Assembly: GCA_963691655.1 (NCBI GenBank)
Contig: OY829328.1
Coordinates: 89,718,400 to 89,782,399, forward strand
DNA from: Toxonevra muliebris
Taxonomy: Eukaryota > Arthropoda > Insecta > Diptera > Pallopteridae
Direction of reading: 5' to 3'
DNA: 64,000 bases
Of this stretch, positions 1 through 12,440 are shown piece by piece. Under the pieces are notes generated by a model, which saw only the letters and a program-made list of their open reading frames with translations, was not told the origin of the DNA and did not search any database. Made by a program: the position numbers and the translations under genes. The stretch's first letter is position 1; each line of letters begins with the position of its first letter.

Positions 1-3000
1 AGATGAACCAAATTGCCTCAAATCGTGCCTTGAACGTTTTATGCTTTCTTTAATTAAAGTGCTTTAAATTTTATTGAACTAATTTTTGAAAAATGCTCAT
101 AACATATGCCAGCAATTGGTTGCCTGGGGCCAACGACATCGAAAACTTTCAAAATTTTATGAATACGCAAACAAAAAATCACACAATTCAAATCTTATGC
201 AGCAATTTGGTGTCAAGAAGTTTTCAAAATGACTAAACGGAAACTTTTTTTCAAACCAAAGTCGAAAAATCACTCAATTGCAATTTTCAAATTACCACAA
301 AGATGACAAAATTTCGAGCAGTAACACCAAGAAGCTACTTCTTTCACGATACAATAACGAACGACAGCTTGAAGCCGCTCAGCCTTAGAATATGCTGCGA
401 AAATTGTGTTGTAAAGCAACCATAAGCAGCTGAAGCTACTTTCCCAATACCACAACAACAGTGAGTAAAAACTTGAAGCAACTCGAAAAGCAAACAACAA
501 AAAACCAAGGAAGCGGCATTTGTGCCCTCTTGAAAAACCGTAGCTACTTGTTTGTCTACTTAACAAACAACAGAAGCAACATCATCATCTCCAATCTGAT
601 TGCTGCTACACCACTCATCCCCATCATCTATCAGCTATCGCCATCATCACACGAGCATACAACGTAATAATAATCCTAGCCACTTGAAGAAAATACTATG
701 TCTCATTGAAATCTGCTTGCCTGCCTGTGTTTCTTTCAGCCCTTGCCTTTATAGCCTTTTCAAAAATGCATGCCACTTCAACCACCAAAGCACCCCAGCA
801 CCTACGACGTCATCATCATCACCACCACAAAGAATGAAATCCAACAAGCATCAAAAGAAAAAACGCATAGCTTACACTTTAAAATGACAAAGTCTCAAAT
901 AATGCAGAAAAACAAGCACAAAAAACAAATGCAGCTAAAACGAAGTGAAACTATTGCAACAAAAAAATTGCACAATGTTAAAAAGTTGCCAGCATCAACT
1001 CTAAAGCCCACTGCCACCTTCGTTCATCCTCCAAAAAAATTACGGAAACAGCTTAAGTGCAATGGAGCTGAGGCTTAGCATAGAAAACAAAAAAAATGGC
1101 AAAAGAAAAGCGTTTAAAAAGAAAATCTACAGAAAAATAAAATAAAAAAAGGATGTAACAGCACAGGATGTGAGACGACATTCTGTGATTGTAACACGAA
1201 TCGGCATACAGCTGCAAGTTGAAGTTGTAGTAGCACAAAGTAGACGACGACGGCGAAGAAGACAAAAAAGGCTATGCTAATGTTTAAAGTACAGAAGAGA
1301 ATTAATTGTGCAAGTAGCAATTCTGTCTGGGAGTCTGTTGTGCGTGCGTGTGTTGACGACAATGTTGTCGACATTGTCATCATTCATGTCACACAATTTC
1401 TTTTACTTGTTATTGTTTTCGTTGTTACTTTACTGTTGACTGATATCTTCCCTTCTACTACAACCAAAACAAAACGAAAAGGGAGAGAATGCCAGTAATA
1501 GTAAAGTAGCAATGTTGCTGCCAATCTGCCTGCTGCTGATTGCTGACAACTGTTTATGTGGTTGATGATGTTAATGCTGCTGTTGTTTTTTCTGATGAGA
1601 ATGATGAGGATGTTGATGATGCGATGCAGATGAATCATTGAATAATTATGTGTGACTATGTTGAAGAAGAAAGAAAAAGAGAGAAGGGTACAAAAAGTTA
1701 AGCTGTCTTATGAGGTAAGTTCCTTTGGAATCTTATTTTATTTATTTATTTATTTTTTTTTTTTTTGTTGCTTACCAAATAAGTTGTTCTTAAATTCTTT
1801 TCTTTTTTTAATCTGTAAGATGAAGCGTTTCTAAGCTGAAAAATATATAAATTCTTTTTATAATCTTTAGTGATTTTTAATAAGCCGAAAACTAAATACA
1901 ACTATTTATAATCCAAAGTACGAGTATATATAGTTTATGTTTTTTGGTTGGTTGCTTTGACTATTTACATACATGCTCTTCATACACTTCATCATTTTTT
2001 AATAAACTTTACTTTCCTTCATATATTTTTGTTTTTGATATTTATATCAAATTTATTTCATATGATAGTAGAAAATTGGTGATATTTCCTAGTATATTCA
2101 AGGATCAAATTGGAATGATTTTAAAAAGAGTAGTGACTCCCTTGTAGGATCGAATTCTTTATTTATAGGTCGGATGTTTTCTTCTGGTCCTCTTTGTGTA
2201 ATTGAAGGTGAACATCATGATTACCATAGTCAGCTTCTCAACTTAAGTCATTCCCAAACCAAATCCTATCAGACGATTGAACTTAGTATTAGCATGTTTT
2301 TTTTTATATTTCAACGTTTCTATCAAGAAGTTACTACAAATATGATTTTTAAAAAACTACATACTTTTTATGGCGCAAGCGATGAAGAAATTTTTTCTTA
2401 TTCTGAAGAAATTCTTGAACACCGAAGAACTAATACTGCATTTAAAATCAAAAAAAAAATTTATTAGATTCCAACTCCTGGACTCAAAAAATAAGCTCTT
2501 ATTGAATTCCAGCTCAACCTAATTGAAAAAGAACTCAATTGCTTCGAATGCGAAGCAGATATCGCTGGCTTCTTCCCGTTGATAAGACTTTAACTTCATT
2601 AAAAACTTATTACTTTTCTCGGTATTTTTAATGGTTAAAGATATATGAGAAGCAATGAAGAAGCTTTCTTATTTGAAAAAAATTTATCTCGAATTCGAAA
2701 TCCGAAGAATTCACTATGATTTAAGATTCACAAAGAACTATTCTTGAATTAGAGTTTCGGCCTTGCCTAATTCAAAGAGACACCACTGATCTAAAACTTT
2801 GAAATAACATTTCTTTATTAAGAAGACTAGAAGGCTCAATGGTCATAGGCGAAATACAGTCGCATTTGGAATATGTTTCCACAAAATTTAGACAGGCTTT
2901 AAAATCTTTTGAAAATTAAATAGTTCAGATTTTAATTTCACTGCTGGATTTTTAATTGAACACATACATAATTTAAAGTTGAGAATCTAATTGTCGTTTA

Positions 3001-4956
3001 AAATATATCATCTTCAGGTTATCCCAAGAATGGAAGAATGGAAAATTTGTATTAAATATTATCTCCGAATACTTTTATATTTGTATTTTATTTACACAAA
3101 TTTTTTCAAGGCTCTACTTTCAGTTTTTAATTTCGACTGCTTCCATTTCTATTTTTTCTATATATTTTAGTATCATGTTCTCATTATAAATATTCAAAGG
3201 CGCATTATTAAACATAGCTATATAAACAATTTTTAATTACTGCTTAAATTACCAAAACTTTAACGATATTCCTTCAATGCCTCCACTGTAACCAGCAATA
3301 CCACCTCCACACTCACTCCACTCCGCTCTTCGCAATCGCTTGACTACTCGCTATTATGATATAAGTAGGAATTTTTTATAATTTCGTTTTGAAATAAGCA
3401 AAAACTTTTTCACACTTAAAAACATTTTTTTTTTTTTTGTATTTTTTTATAAAACTTAATGAAGGCATTTTTGTTGTAGTTATTCAACGAAAAAATTTCA
3501 TGATTGATTAATACTTAAAAAGTAGTAGTAGAAAAGAGAAGAAAAGTAATAACGAACAGGAAAAAGAGTAGTTTGTTGTAAAAATAATGAGCAGAACGAA
3601 CTTAAAAGAAGAACAAGAATGAAAAAAATAATGAAAGACAAAATTTTCACTAATCGATAATGTTGAATTTTTAATGAATGGAAGGTGAAGAAGGCAAAAT
3701 AGTAGAAGCAAAATGATTCTTCTTTACTCTTTTATAAAGTATAAGGAAATGTAGACATTTTTAAGTAATTATTTTTATATAATGAGTTAATTTCTTAATA
3801 ATTATTTAAATTAGTATAATTTTCGAGCTTTGTCACGCCCTTTCAGTCGCCAACAAATTAAAAATTATTGAACGAATTGAATTTTTAAAATGAAATTTTC
3901 TTAACATTTATGCTGAAGTGCAATATCGAAAATTGAGTTGTACTTCGCTTGAAAAAATATATCACCTTTGCTCTGCTCTTCCTCCTTTTCGGACACGATT
4001 TTGCCTGCATATTTTAGTCACTTGCTTAAACTAACAAACTGCATTACTCTATATTTTTTTTGCAGTTTCGATAGATGGCATAACTTTCATATCAAAAACT
4101 TTTTGACAAATATTTCTTTCATCTTCGACTAAGAAAACAAACTTGAACATTTTCTAATATTTACTAAAAGTTAAAACAAACTTGCTACCTTCTTCCAGCA
4201 TCTACCAAAAAACAACAACTTCCTTAGCTACCTTCAGTTGTATGTGTACGTACCGTTCTGTTATGAGTGTGTGTGTGTGTAAGTGTATGTCATCGCATTT
4301 GAACATTTGAAAGCTTAAAGTTTACGAAAAAATCAAAACATTAGTCACTAGCCAAAGTCAAATCCAAATAGAAGCTCCTTCACAATTCTAGCAGCTGTGC
4401 ATGGAAAAAAATATTTAAAGTTAGTTTGTATTTTCGTATTTATACAAAATCAAGTTATCACACTTGGACATTGTCGCTAACTGCAAACTGCATTGAAACC
4501 ATTGCCACCACCACCATAAACCTTTAACATCAACTCGTCCTCGCCCTCGTCGTTCCCACACAACTACGAAACTTACTCACCAGCAATCACTTGTAATCAG
4601 ACCAACAAATGAAATGCCAAAGGCAGCAGCGCGTCTCTTGACAGTCGTATACATACACATGCAGAGCGTAGAGTGCTGTGAACTGTTTATACTTTCTTAC
4701 TCTTTCTTTTTATTTTTTCATACACAATTTTGTACAATTTTCGTTTCGTTTCCGATACACACAACACACACACGCTCATTTAATTTGCTTCGTCCTTCGT
4801 CGCCTTTCAATTTTTTTTGGGCTACACATTTTTAATACCTTCATGACGTTGAATGTAGTGCAACAAGACGTTAATGCACAGTGGGGTGGAAAGTTAAAAA
4901 GTCGGAATTTTTCAAAAAGCATCGTACAGAAAAAAAAATGGACTGTTGAAAGTGTG
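1..4956. other. Non-coding AT-rich stretch
   Basis: No reading frame here looks like a real protein. The open frames are short, low in complexity and dominated by F, S, L, K and N, as expected by chance in AT-rich DNA. The stretch has purine-rich and CAA/CAT-rich patches (about 400-1260), T-runs around 1745-1766 and 3426-3440, and a short GT microsatellite at 4267-4281. A strong isolated 5' splice-like word (GAGGTAAGT) sits at about 1711-1719, but no partner exon is recognisable. I see no transposon ends and no RNA gene. Confidence 0.6.
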
Positions 4957-5012
4957 GAAAATTAAAAAAAGAAGATCCTCGAAATTTAAAAAAAGAAGAT
5001 CCTCGAAATTTA
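4957..5012. repeat. 24-bp tandem duplication, about 2.3 copies
   Basis: Positions 4957-4980 and 4981-5004 are two 24-bp units that differ at one base, and a third partial unit (8 bp) follows to 5012. Each unit is an A-run followed by GAAGATCCTC. This is a recent local duplication, probably from replication slippage. No function is implied. Confidence 0.9.
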
Positions 5013-5170
5013 ACTATAATCTGACTTTAAGAATGATTGTTTCCGTTTGAAAATTTAGAGTACTCCTTTTCAGAGATCTTTTTTGCAATTCTCACTTTAA
5101 AAACTTAGAAAACCAACGAAGTTTGACAAGGATGACTTCGATTGTCAACTGAAAGCTTGCGCTTTCGATT

Positions 5171-5375
5171 ATCGCCTTGGTCTGATGGTTAATTCTCCTA
5201 ACCTTCTTAAATTCCTATCTATATGAAGTGAATGAAAAGTATAAGAAAGTGTACAAGTACATCACTTGATAGGCAATAGCAAAAACCACCAAGTGATAGC
5301 AAACTGCCACATCGTCGTTCGGAACTGGCATTATATTATAGTTCTAACCATGAGGTATTTCCATTAGTCTAACAG
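5171..5375 (+). mobile_element. Decayed tRNA-derived SINE
   Basis: The head at 5176-5190 contains TGGTCTGATGG, close to a pol III A box. The body contains GATAGGCAATAGCAAA (5268-5283) and then CGTCGTTCGGAACTGGC (5313-5329). The same order of landmarks (GCAATGGCAAACC, then a TTCGGA block, then a GTAG block) appears in the copy at 12178-12440. From memory it also occurs in a tRNA-derived SINE abundant in tephritid flies. The B box is not recognisable, so the copy is old and inactive. The boundaries are approximate. The family assignment rests on memory and on the within-window comparison, not on a search. Confidence 0.5.
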
Positions 5376-6661
5376 GTTTCTTAAGAAATATTGATATTTC
5401 AGAAAGCTATTGGTTCGCTGTGAAATTCTTATTTAAGAAAGCGAAAGAGAATAAGTTTCAGATCTAAAACTTTGGTCTCTTAATTCTAACGCTTCCCATA
5501 TTCAAAACTTGTTTTTATTGAAAAGCAACGGTCCTATTGGCTGAGATATTTGTCGTGTAAGGGCAGTTTTATCATCAAACCTTTCATGATTAACCCTTCT
5601 CCTTCCGTCTTTACAGTTATAAATCCAAAATCTTGAAGTCTGTGAGAACTATTAGATTTCTGAAGCAACTAAATCTGAAAATTTTAAATAATCTCGCAGT
5701 GTTATAGACGCTTTGACTAACTATTTTTATGCATATTTGACACCATCTTACGCCACTGCACACTACTTCAAAAGACCAATGAAAATCTGATATATCTACA
5801 GAGTTAGTTGTATGAAAAAAGCAAAACTAGTGAAAGAATAAGAAGAAGAAAAAAAAGCATAGCAGCATAAATTCTCAACACAAAAATCGGAAACATTACT
5901 AAAATAAGATATCCGTATGTCACTTTGTTTCGACAACGTCATCGTCAAACGACAGACATTGAGCAACAACAAACAAAAAATGTCGTTGCAATACACATAC
6001 AGCTATGCTATGTCCGTCCGTCTTTTGCTCAGTCTGGCTGTCTTACTGTATTGCGTTATTTCAAGTTTAAACTTGCTGTGAAATTCAATTTAGGATTTAG
6101 TGTGTTGAGGTTCTTGAAAAAGTTTGTGTTTTATTTTTTTTTCTTGTTGGAACTAAGTTTCCTTAACCTCTCTGCACCTCTCTACACTCCAGAGTAAAGT
6201 GTTGTGTGTGTTGGAAAAAAAAGTTGTAAAGTTTGTTTGTTTTTTCATTTTGAATTTTTTTATTGAGGGAGTAGCGCAAAATTTCGTTGTGAAAACTTTA
6301 AATGTGTTTATATGTGCGTGTGGAAAATGGTTTGCAATTTTTCTCCCTCTCTACCTCTCTTTCGTCCGTGTGAAGTGAAAATTGTATGGTAAATTGAACA
6401 AAATGCAACTTAGAAATATAAATTCTTTTAAAAATAAATATTTTGTGTAGTATTTTTATATTGATGTCATCAACCAAATTTGTTTTGTAAACGATGAAAA
6501 GTTGTAATGTTTTTTCAAGCAGACTGAAATGATTCATGTAAGGTTCTAAAGACCCAAAGCTATCTTAAATATGATGAAACTGAGCTTCGAAATAGTTCAC
6601 CGAATTTAATAATTGAAATCACTTGTTTCATATTCTAAATTATCCGCATATGGTAACTTTT
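5376..6661. other. Non-coding stretch
   Basis: No gene is recognised. A strong 3' splice-like tract (CTTCTCCTTCCGTCTTTACAG) ends at 5617, but what follows is not an open, protein-like frame and has no 5' splice site next to it. T-runs and a GTGTGTG patch occur at about 6120-6290. Confidence 0.5.
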
Positions 6662-6830
6662 TCTCCCTGGTAACTAGCTTCCTCAGGGGAGTTTCAGCTC
6701 CATTCGTGTATTAATCAATGGAGTCTCCTCTGATGAGCTCTCTATAAATGCTGGAGTCCAGCATAGTTCAGTCCGTCAAAAGTCTATCGGTCTGGAAATC
6801 CCAGATATTTTCATCTTATCCAGATGGTCA
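6662..6830 (+). pseudogene. Fragment of non-LTR retrotransposon reverse transcriptase
   Basis: Translating + gives SFLRG (about 6677-6691) and, after a frame change, SIRVLINGVSSDELSINAGV (6699-6758). This matches the conserved block of Jockey-type reverse transcriptases written generically as SFL-x-GR-x-x-x-V-x-x-NGV-x-SD-x-x-x-I-x-AGVPQGSVLSP. The PQGSVLSP part that should follow is degraded (QHSSVRQKS), although a shifted frame still reads FSPS. The catalytic F/YADD segment is not found downstream. Apart from this patch the element has lost its ends, its endonuclease and its poly-A tail. It is a dead fragment; the clade assignment (Jockey-like) is tentative. Confidence 0.65.
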
Positions 6831-9800
6831 AAGACACAACTAAATCCTTGTTGCAAGGAAATAGTTTTCACCGTGTCACCTTTACTCAGAACCTAAAATA
6901 CGGTCTATCGATTCTATGTGATTCGTTTCTCGAATAAACGTCCTACGAATATCTTTCCCGATCCTTATGATATTTTGCAATGTTTTTCCTCTTCACACTA
7001 ATCTATCTCCAATGGTGACAATAAAAAAGGAAAATTTCTCCCAGTATGTCATAAAGAAACTAAGTTTTAAAATAGTTTACTGGGAGTTCACAATTTCCAT
7101 TCGGATTGGGAAATGCTTCACGAAAGATTTAGATCATTAGCTGAAATCAATTGCATAGAAAAATTAAGTTTTATAATGATTCACTAGGGATTTGAGATCG
7201 TAGTTGAATTAAATTCGAGTTTCGAAAAACGCATTAAAAATTTGCTAAAATAAATTAAGAGTGATGAATTAAAATATTGCTGAATAAACTGCAGTTTTGG
7301 CAAAACTACTCAACAATTTTCTACTACGTCTCTGAAATATTAATCAATTTCCCTTTTTATTGCCACGCTCACATAACAAAAGCAATATGCAAATTGTTGC
7401 TTTATTTCAACTGCAATTGAATAAGCACCTGTTTTGATTGCAAAATGTGGCAAATGAAGAAAAAGAAAAAGAAATCTGCTGCTGTATGATAATTTCCACA
7501 AAAATGAATGTTGCAGAGGTTGAGACAGCTGTAATGTTGCTACTATTGCCATGAACGATTTGATTTTAGAAAAACCCCAAAACTGAATAACAAACATACA
7601 AATTTCTTGCATAGAGCAAACACATAGTACGGAGAAACGTTGCCAGCCAACAACAGTGCAATTTTGACCAAATACCAAATTTGAAATGGGTAGAATAAGT
7701 CTATAAGACAAAAGTCTAACAATTGTAGCATTGTACGAGTATGATTTGCCTACGACTATGACCTAAAGTATGTATTTATTTACACAGTGCAACAACAATT
7801 GCTTCACAGTAAATGTATTTGTTACCAAAAATTGCTAATTTTCTTCAGTACAATAACGATACTACCTATCTAAACAACCAAAAACTCAAACAACACTACA
7901 GAGTATAGCCATTCAAATGTTACTGGAATCCATAACGAATATTGTTGTTTTTGTTGTTGTTACTCTGCATACTATTTTGAAAGTATGGTATACTCTTGGG
8001 GTTTTAATGCGGTTTTCTAACAAATGCAGTAAATACTATCACAAATACAGGTAAGCATTGCACTAATATTTGCATGTACAAGTACATATATGTATGTATG
8101 TATGTATGCATGTATGTTTGTACCTCAAAAAAGAAAGGTGCATCATTGCTAAACAATTGCATTTCAATGTTTTGCAGATATGCTTTTTTCTGTTTTCTTA
8201 CATTTTTGGCTTAGAAGAATTTTATATATATGAGAATTTTATATATGTATGTTTGCGTTGAGCTATAAACCATAAAATGTTTTTTTTTTATTATTTTTTA
8301 TTTTGTGTGCCCTCGACTGTTGAAGCATTTTGTGAAATTTTCATAAAATAGAAGTTTGACGAGATATTACCTTTACCCTCAGCAGCGCTCTTCTTTTCTA
8401 TTATCATTGCTCGTTTCGAATTGTATACTAGGTGTTTCTAGTATTTTAGCACAAATTACCCAATAGGAAATCTTGAAGGTTAAGGGTGGTTCGAAGAGTT
8501 AGTGAGTTAGTTAAATAATTTTTTCATCTGGAGCCGAATATAAAAAAGAAGGTGTGGAAAAAGCGACGGAATTGAAACTCGTAAAGGAATTACTTCTCTA
8601 GTTAAAATGTAAAAAATTCATAAAATTGAGAAACTGAAAATTTGAGTATGTAATCAATCGATAATTTTATGAATTTAAATAAATATCAATGAAATGGTTC
8701 GGGTATAGGAATCTTCTGATTTTTTTTTCCAATTATTTATATGTAATTGTCTTGCCTGAATATTGATGTAGTCCTTCACCTATACCAAGTAGATATCAGC
8801 ATTGATGACCCTTTCCTACTGGGTATTTTATGCCAATGCATTGCATCATACATGAAGTGCAGGAAATCCATCTTCATCATTTTTCGAGCATTTGCAGCAT
8901 ATGGAGAGAAAATATATGACGTGCATTTGAGTGAAAGCTAGTTTAAGGTATATGTGTGTGAATATTTTTATTTATATGTGTGTGGGTTAACGCTTATCTT
9001 CGTTTCGTGTGAAATGCACACTTTTTTGGTTAGTTTTACTTGTTCATATATGTATGTATGTGCATGTATATAGCATATGCATATATTTAAATTTTAAAGT
9101 GGCGGTATTTAGTTTTGTGTGTATGAGAGATTTTGCTTGCATACAAATATTTGTGTGGCCATGAGTGTATGTGTATTTATGTGTAACATTTTGTGGTTTA
9201 AAGTATCTTTCTGTCTGGTTGTGTGAATAAATGGAAATTTAATGAGAAATCGGTTTTTCTTTTCTTTTTTTTTTTGCATGATTTGAAGCTTGAAAAAAGG
9301 GATAAAGTTTGTAAAAATGTGTGAGAAATAATATAGCATGGAAGAATTAAACCCTAACTATGAAGAAATTTAAACTACACATTTGTGTCGCTAACTTCTA
9401 ATCTACTTTGCTATATAAATTCAAATTAGATGCCACCATCATTATTGATAAAATGTAAGTGTAGATGTCTGTAGCACCATTTAATTAAAATCCAAAAACA
9501 AAAAAAAAAGTTCACACTACACTCCCTCAATTCGGATGCTACAATTACCATATGTTCAAATTCTCTATAATTTAAGCTTGAAAATAGAACAAAAAGCAAA
9601 ATACTAGAAGAAGAAGTGGATAAAATAGCACAAAAAGTGTATTAAAAAATTGTTGTCTGATAACGACAGTAAAATGCAAATGAATACAATTAAACAACAA
9701 TTAAACATCAATTTGAAAGTGGCGATAAAATTTCAGCCATATTGACTCATCATCAATACCAATTTAAGCACCAACCAATACCACCATAAACAATGCCAGC

Positions 9801-11484
9801 TTTATTCACAATTATCAAGTCAGACAGTCACTTTAGTCTGGCGGACAGACATTGTCATTTGCCATATGCCGCACACGAATGTAGATTAGTGAAAAAAGAT
9901 AAAAACAACAAATAATCGAAGTATTAATTGAAAAATTTGTTAGTTTACTTCAAAACACAATTAAATTATATGGTGTTGGTAAACAAATTTTCAATCAAAA
10001 TGTCGCATCACATGTCAGACGACACATGTGTTGAAGTAATGAATTAAAAATTCATATAAATTTGAATGCAATTTTCCAACAAATTTCTATTATAATTAAA
10101 ATTTTCTTATAAATTTTAATAAATTACAAACTTGTATTTATAACATTATATAAATAAATAATTTTTTGCAGCTCGGCACTTAATTTTATATTGGCTACAC
10201 ATGTGTACATAAAGTCAATTAGCTCAATTTATCCTCAAGTCATTTATAGGATTTGATTCGTACATAAAGTATGAAACTATTTTGTTCGTAAATTGAAAGA
10301 AAACATGTTCTTGCTGAACTATGTATTATTTCGTATTTTTTATGTAAGGTGTTGTTGTTTATGTAAAGCTTTTGTAGTACAGGGTGTATTCATTAAAAGG
10401 CTAGGTTAAGGCTTAAAAATGTTAAACTTTTCATTTTCTATTCATTCTCCCGCTTTTTCTGAAATCCTGTCCACAATCGTTCCAAATATACACATGTATT
10501 TCGTATAGCCAGGAATATATTCGGTAAAGCTTTCATATCAAAATATGTAAAGAAATACTGAAGTTAATCAAACCAAATTCGGAACACTGAGTTAAAGTAA
10601 TATCAGGAAATATCCACGCCTACCTCCCAAGCAACTGAAATATATAAAGGAATATATCAAAGGAAGTAGCCTCCAGAATAACGGTTCTGAAAATTTTCTA
10701 CATGCCCTGCACCTACAGAATTTTGTGTAATATTTCATGTCAAGGTTCATATATTTTGTTTGAATTTATTTTACACACACACATACATTTATTTATGTAT
10801 ATATTTATTTATGTATATATTCACTTGTGCTTAATTTATGCAATTTTCTTATGAACACCTCCCAAAAATCTTAATTAATCACGAAATACTCTACCAGCTA
10901 CATACAAATAGACATTTGTACATATATATAGAAATATATAGTTAGTTTTACCTTTCAATAGCAACGGTAGCAGCAAAGGTGATTCTATATTTATTGCTTT
11001 TTCTACCATTACTACTAATACTATTACATATCTAACTAATACTACAACCTAGTATATAGATACTTGCAAATTTTGCATTAATTTTATTTTATTTATCGTA
11101 TACATATACAGTTTTTGTATTTCTACTATTGCTTCTTAAGAGCATCAATTCCAAAAACCTCCCTCAACAAAAAACGACAATTTATATATAATACCAAATA
11201 CCAATAAACGATGCATAAGTAACGAAATTCTCAAATGTCCTCACAGGAGTCGAAATAATATACAACAAGTACCTGAGCTGAGATACACTAATGTCATTTG
11301 GTTTATACATAAGTAAAGACATTCATATGTACTTCTACTTTTCAGTAATATCATTTTCGTTGTCTTTCTAATGTAAATAACATTAATTTACCTCAATGAG
11401 AGAACGGACAATCATGAAATTTTTATTAGCCATCAATAACATTTGGTAAGATATAAATCACATAGCAGAGCAGAAGTTCTGTAT
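6831..11484. other. Non-coding stretch with simple repeats
   Basis: No coding region is supported. The stretch holds an inverted repeat (CTCCCAGTA at 7038-7046 against TACTGGGAG at 7078-7086), a TATG/TGCA tetranucleotide tract near 8086-8117, a second one near 9045-9067, and long AT-rich runs (10060-10170, 10770-10830). An AAATACAG/GTAAGC word at 8041-8055 resembles joined splice sites but lacks a pyrimidine tract. Confidence 0.55.
8086..8117. repeat. TATG tetranucleotide microsatellite
   Basis: An imperfect run of TATG units, interrupted by one TGCA. Similar short tracts recur across the window (9045-9067, 40320-40350, 55981-55992). Confidence 0.9.
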
Positions 11485-11600
11485 TATTGCTGGCATAATG
11501 GTAGCATCTGGTATTTGTCGCCTACTATTCCCACTGTTTCAATGAATGCTTTCAGTATTTTGTCCTAGGTTCAAGTGTTTGTGGATTGGTTTCCAAAAAA
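11485..11600 (+). mobile_element. Possible SINE head with pol III A and B boxes
   Basis: TGGCATAATGG at 11491-11501 fits the pol III A-box consensus TRGYNNARYGG. AGGTTCAAGTG at 11567-11577 resembles a B box (GGTTCRANNCC) but has lost its 3' half. The roughly 75-nt spacing is longer than in a true tRNA, and no cloverleaf is evident, so it is not a tRNA gene. A decayed SINE head is the most natural reading. No body like that of the 12178-12440 copy is seen downstream. Confidence 0.35.
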
Positions 11601-12177
11601 ATAATGTACATTTTGCAATATTTTTATTTCTCACTTTTTCCTGGCTAAAATCACATTTAAAGATTCATTGAGAATTTATTAGAGTTAATATACAAAAATA
11701 GTCTAATAAAAATATTCTATAGATGTAGAGCAATGATGCTAACGAATGAATAGATTTTAAGCTTACAGATTAGATTAGAAAGTTTGCAAGTGGAAAGCTT
11801 CAAAGCTTTAATCTGCAACAGTGTTGTAGCAACCTTCTTATGCATAATATATTAAACCCGGAATTGAGTTAAGTCTCTTTTACCGTCAAATCAAAATGTT
11901 TTCGCTTCGTGTCCGATAAAAAAAATTGTAAATCAAACTAACTAAATACTCTTGCCAATTAACGCATCCATGGATGGTTTTCTAAGTAACACTTTGAAAA
12001 CACTACGTTTAATATCAAGAATATTAGAATTATTTTTCTTTGTACTTTGAGAATATTTGCTTTCGTTAGTTTAGAGCGAAATTAATAACGAAAAATATCA
12101 TAATAAAAAATTATTAAACTTTAATGTTTTCGCCAAACTACTAATATCTATAAAAATGAATTTATAGACTTGCGGTG

Positions 12178-12440
12178 GTCGCCGTGGTGTAGTGGTTATG
12201 TCCTAAACTGCTACACAGAGTGTCCAAATTCGATACGCTATAGAAAATAAAAATGTTGTTACACAGCACAATCTTTTGTCTAGCAATGGCAAACCTCAAA
12301 GATCAAACATTTTGAACAAAAACTTCTCACTTCGCCTTTCGGACTAACCGTAGAACCTCTACGTTCATATGCACATGTAGCTCTCACAACATGAATGGAT
12401 GCGATAAGGTCGATATTGCTCCTCCAAGGGTTATTAAGCC
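12178..12440 (+). mobile_element. tRNA-derived SINE, diverged copy
   Basis: The 5' part reads CGCCGTGGTGTAGTGGTTA (12180-12198), a tRNA-like A-box region, followed by TCCAAATTCGATACGC (about 12223-12238), a degenerate B box at tRNA-like spacing. The body carries GCAATGGCAAACCTC (12283-12297), CTTTCGGACTAACCGTAGA (12336-12354) and ACCTCTACG. These occur in the same order as in the 5171-5375 copy and in the tephritid SINE I recall. The right end is uncertain. With mismatches in both boxes it is presumably inactive. A plain tRNA gene is excluded because the acceptor and T stems do not pair. Confidence 0.6.

Noticed and set aside
1700..1725. Strong 5' splice-like GAGGTAAGTTCC
   Set aside because: No upstream 3' splice site with an open exon between was found. 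An isolated match is expected by chance in 64 kb.
6744..6774. TATAAATG and a TCAGTC initiator-like word at 27-bp spacing
   Set aside because: Both fall inside the reverse-transcriptase remnant and are best explained as parts of that old coding sequence.
8041..8058. CAG/GTAAGC joined splice word
   Set aside because: The upstream sequence is A-rich with no pyrimidine tract, so it is a poor 3' splice site.
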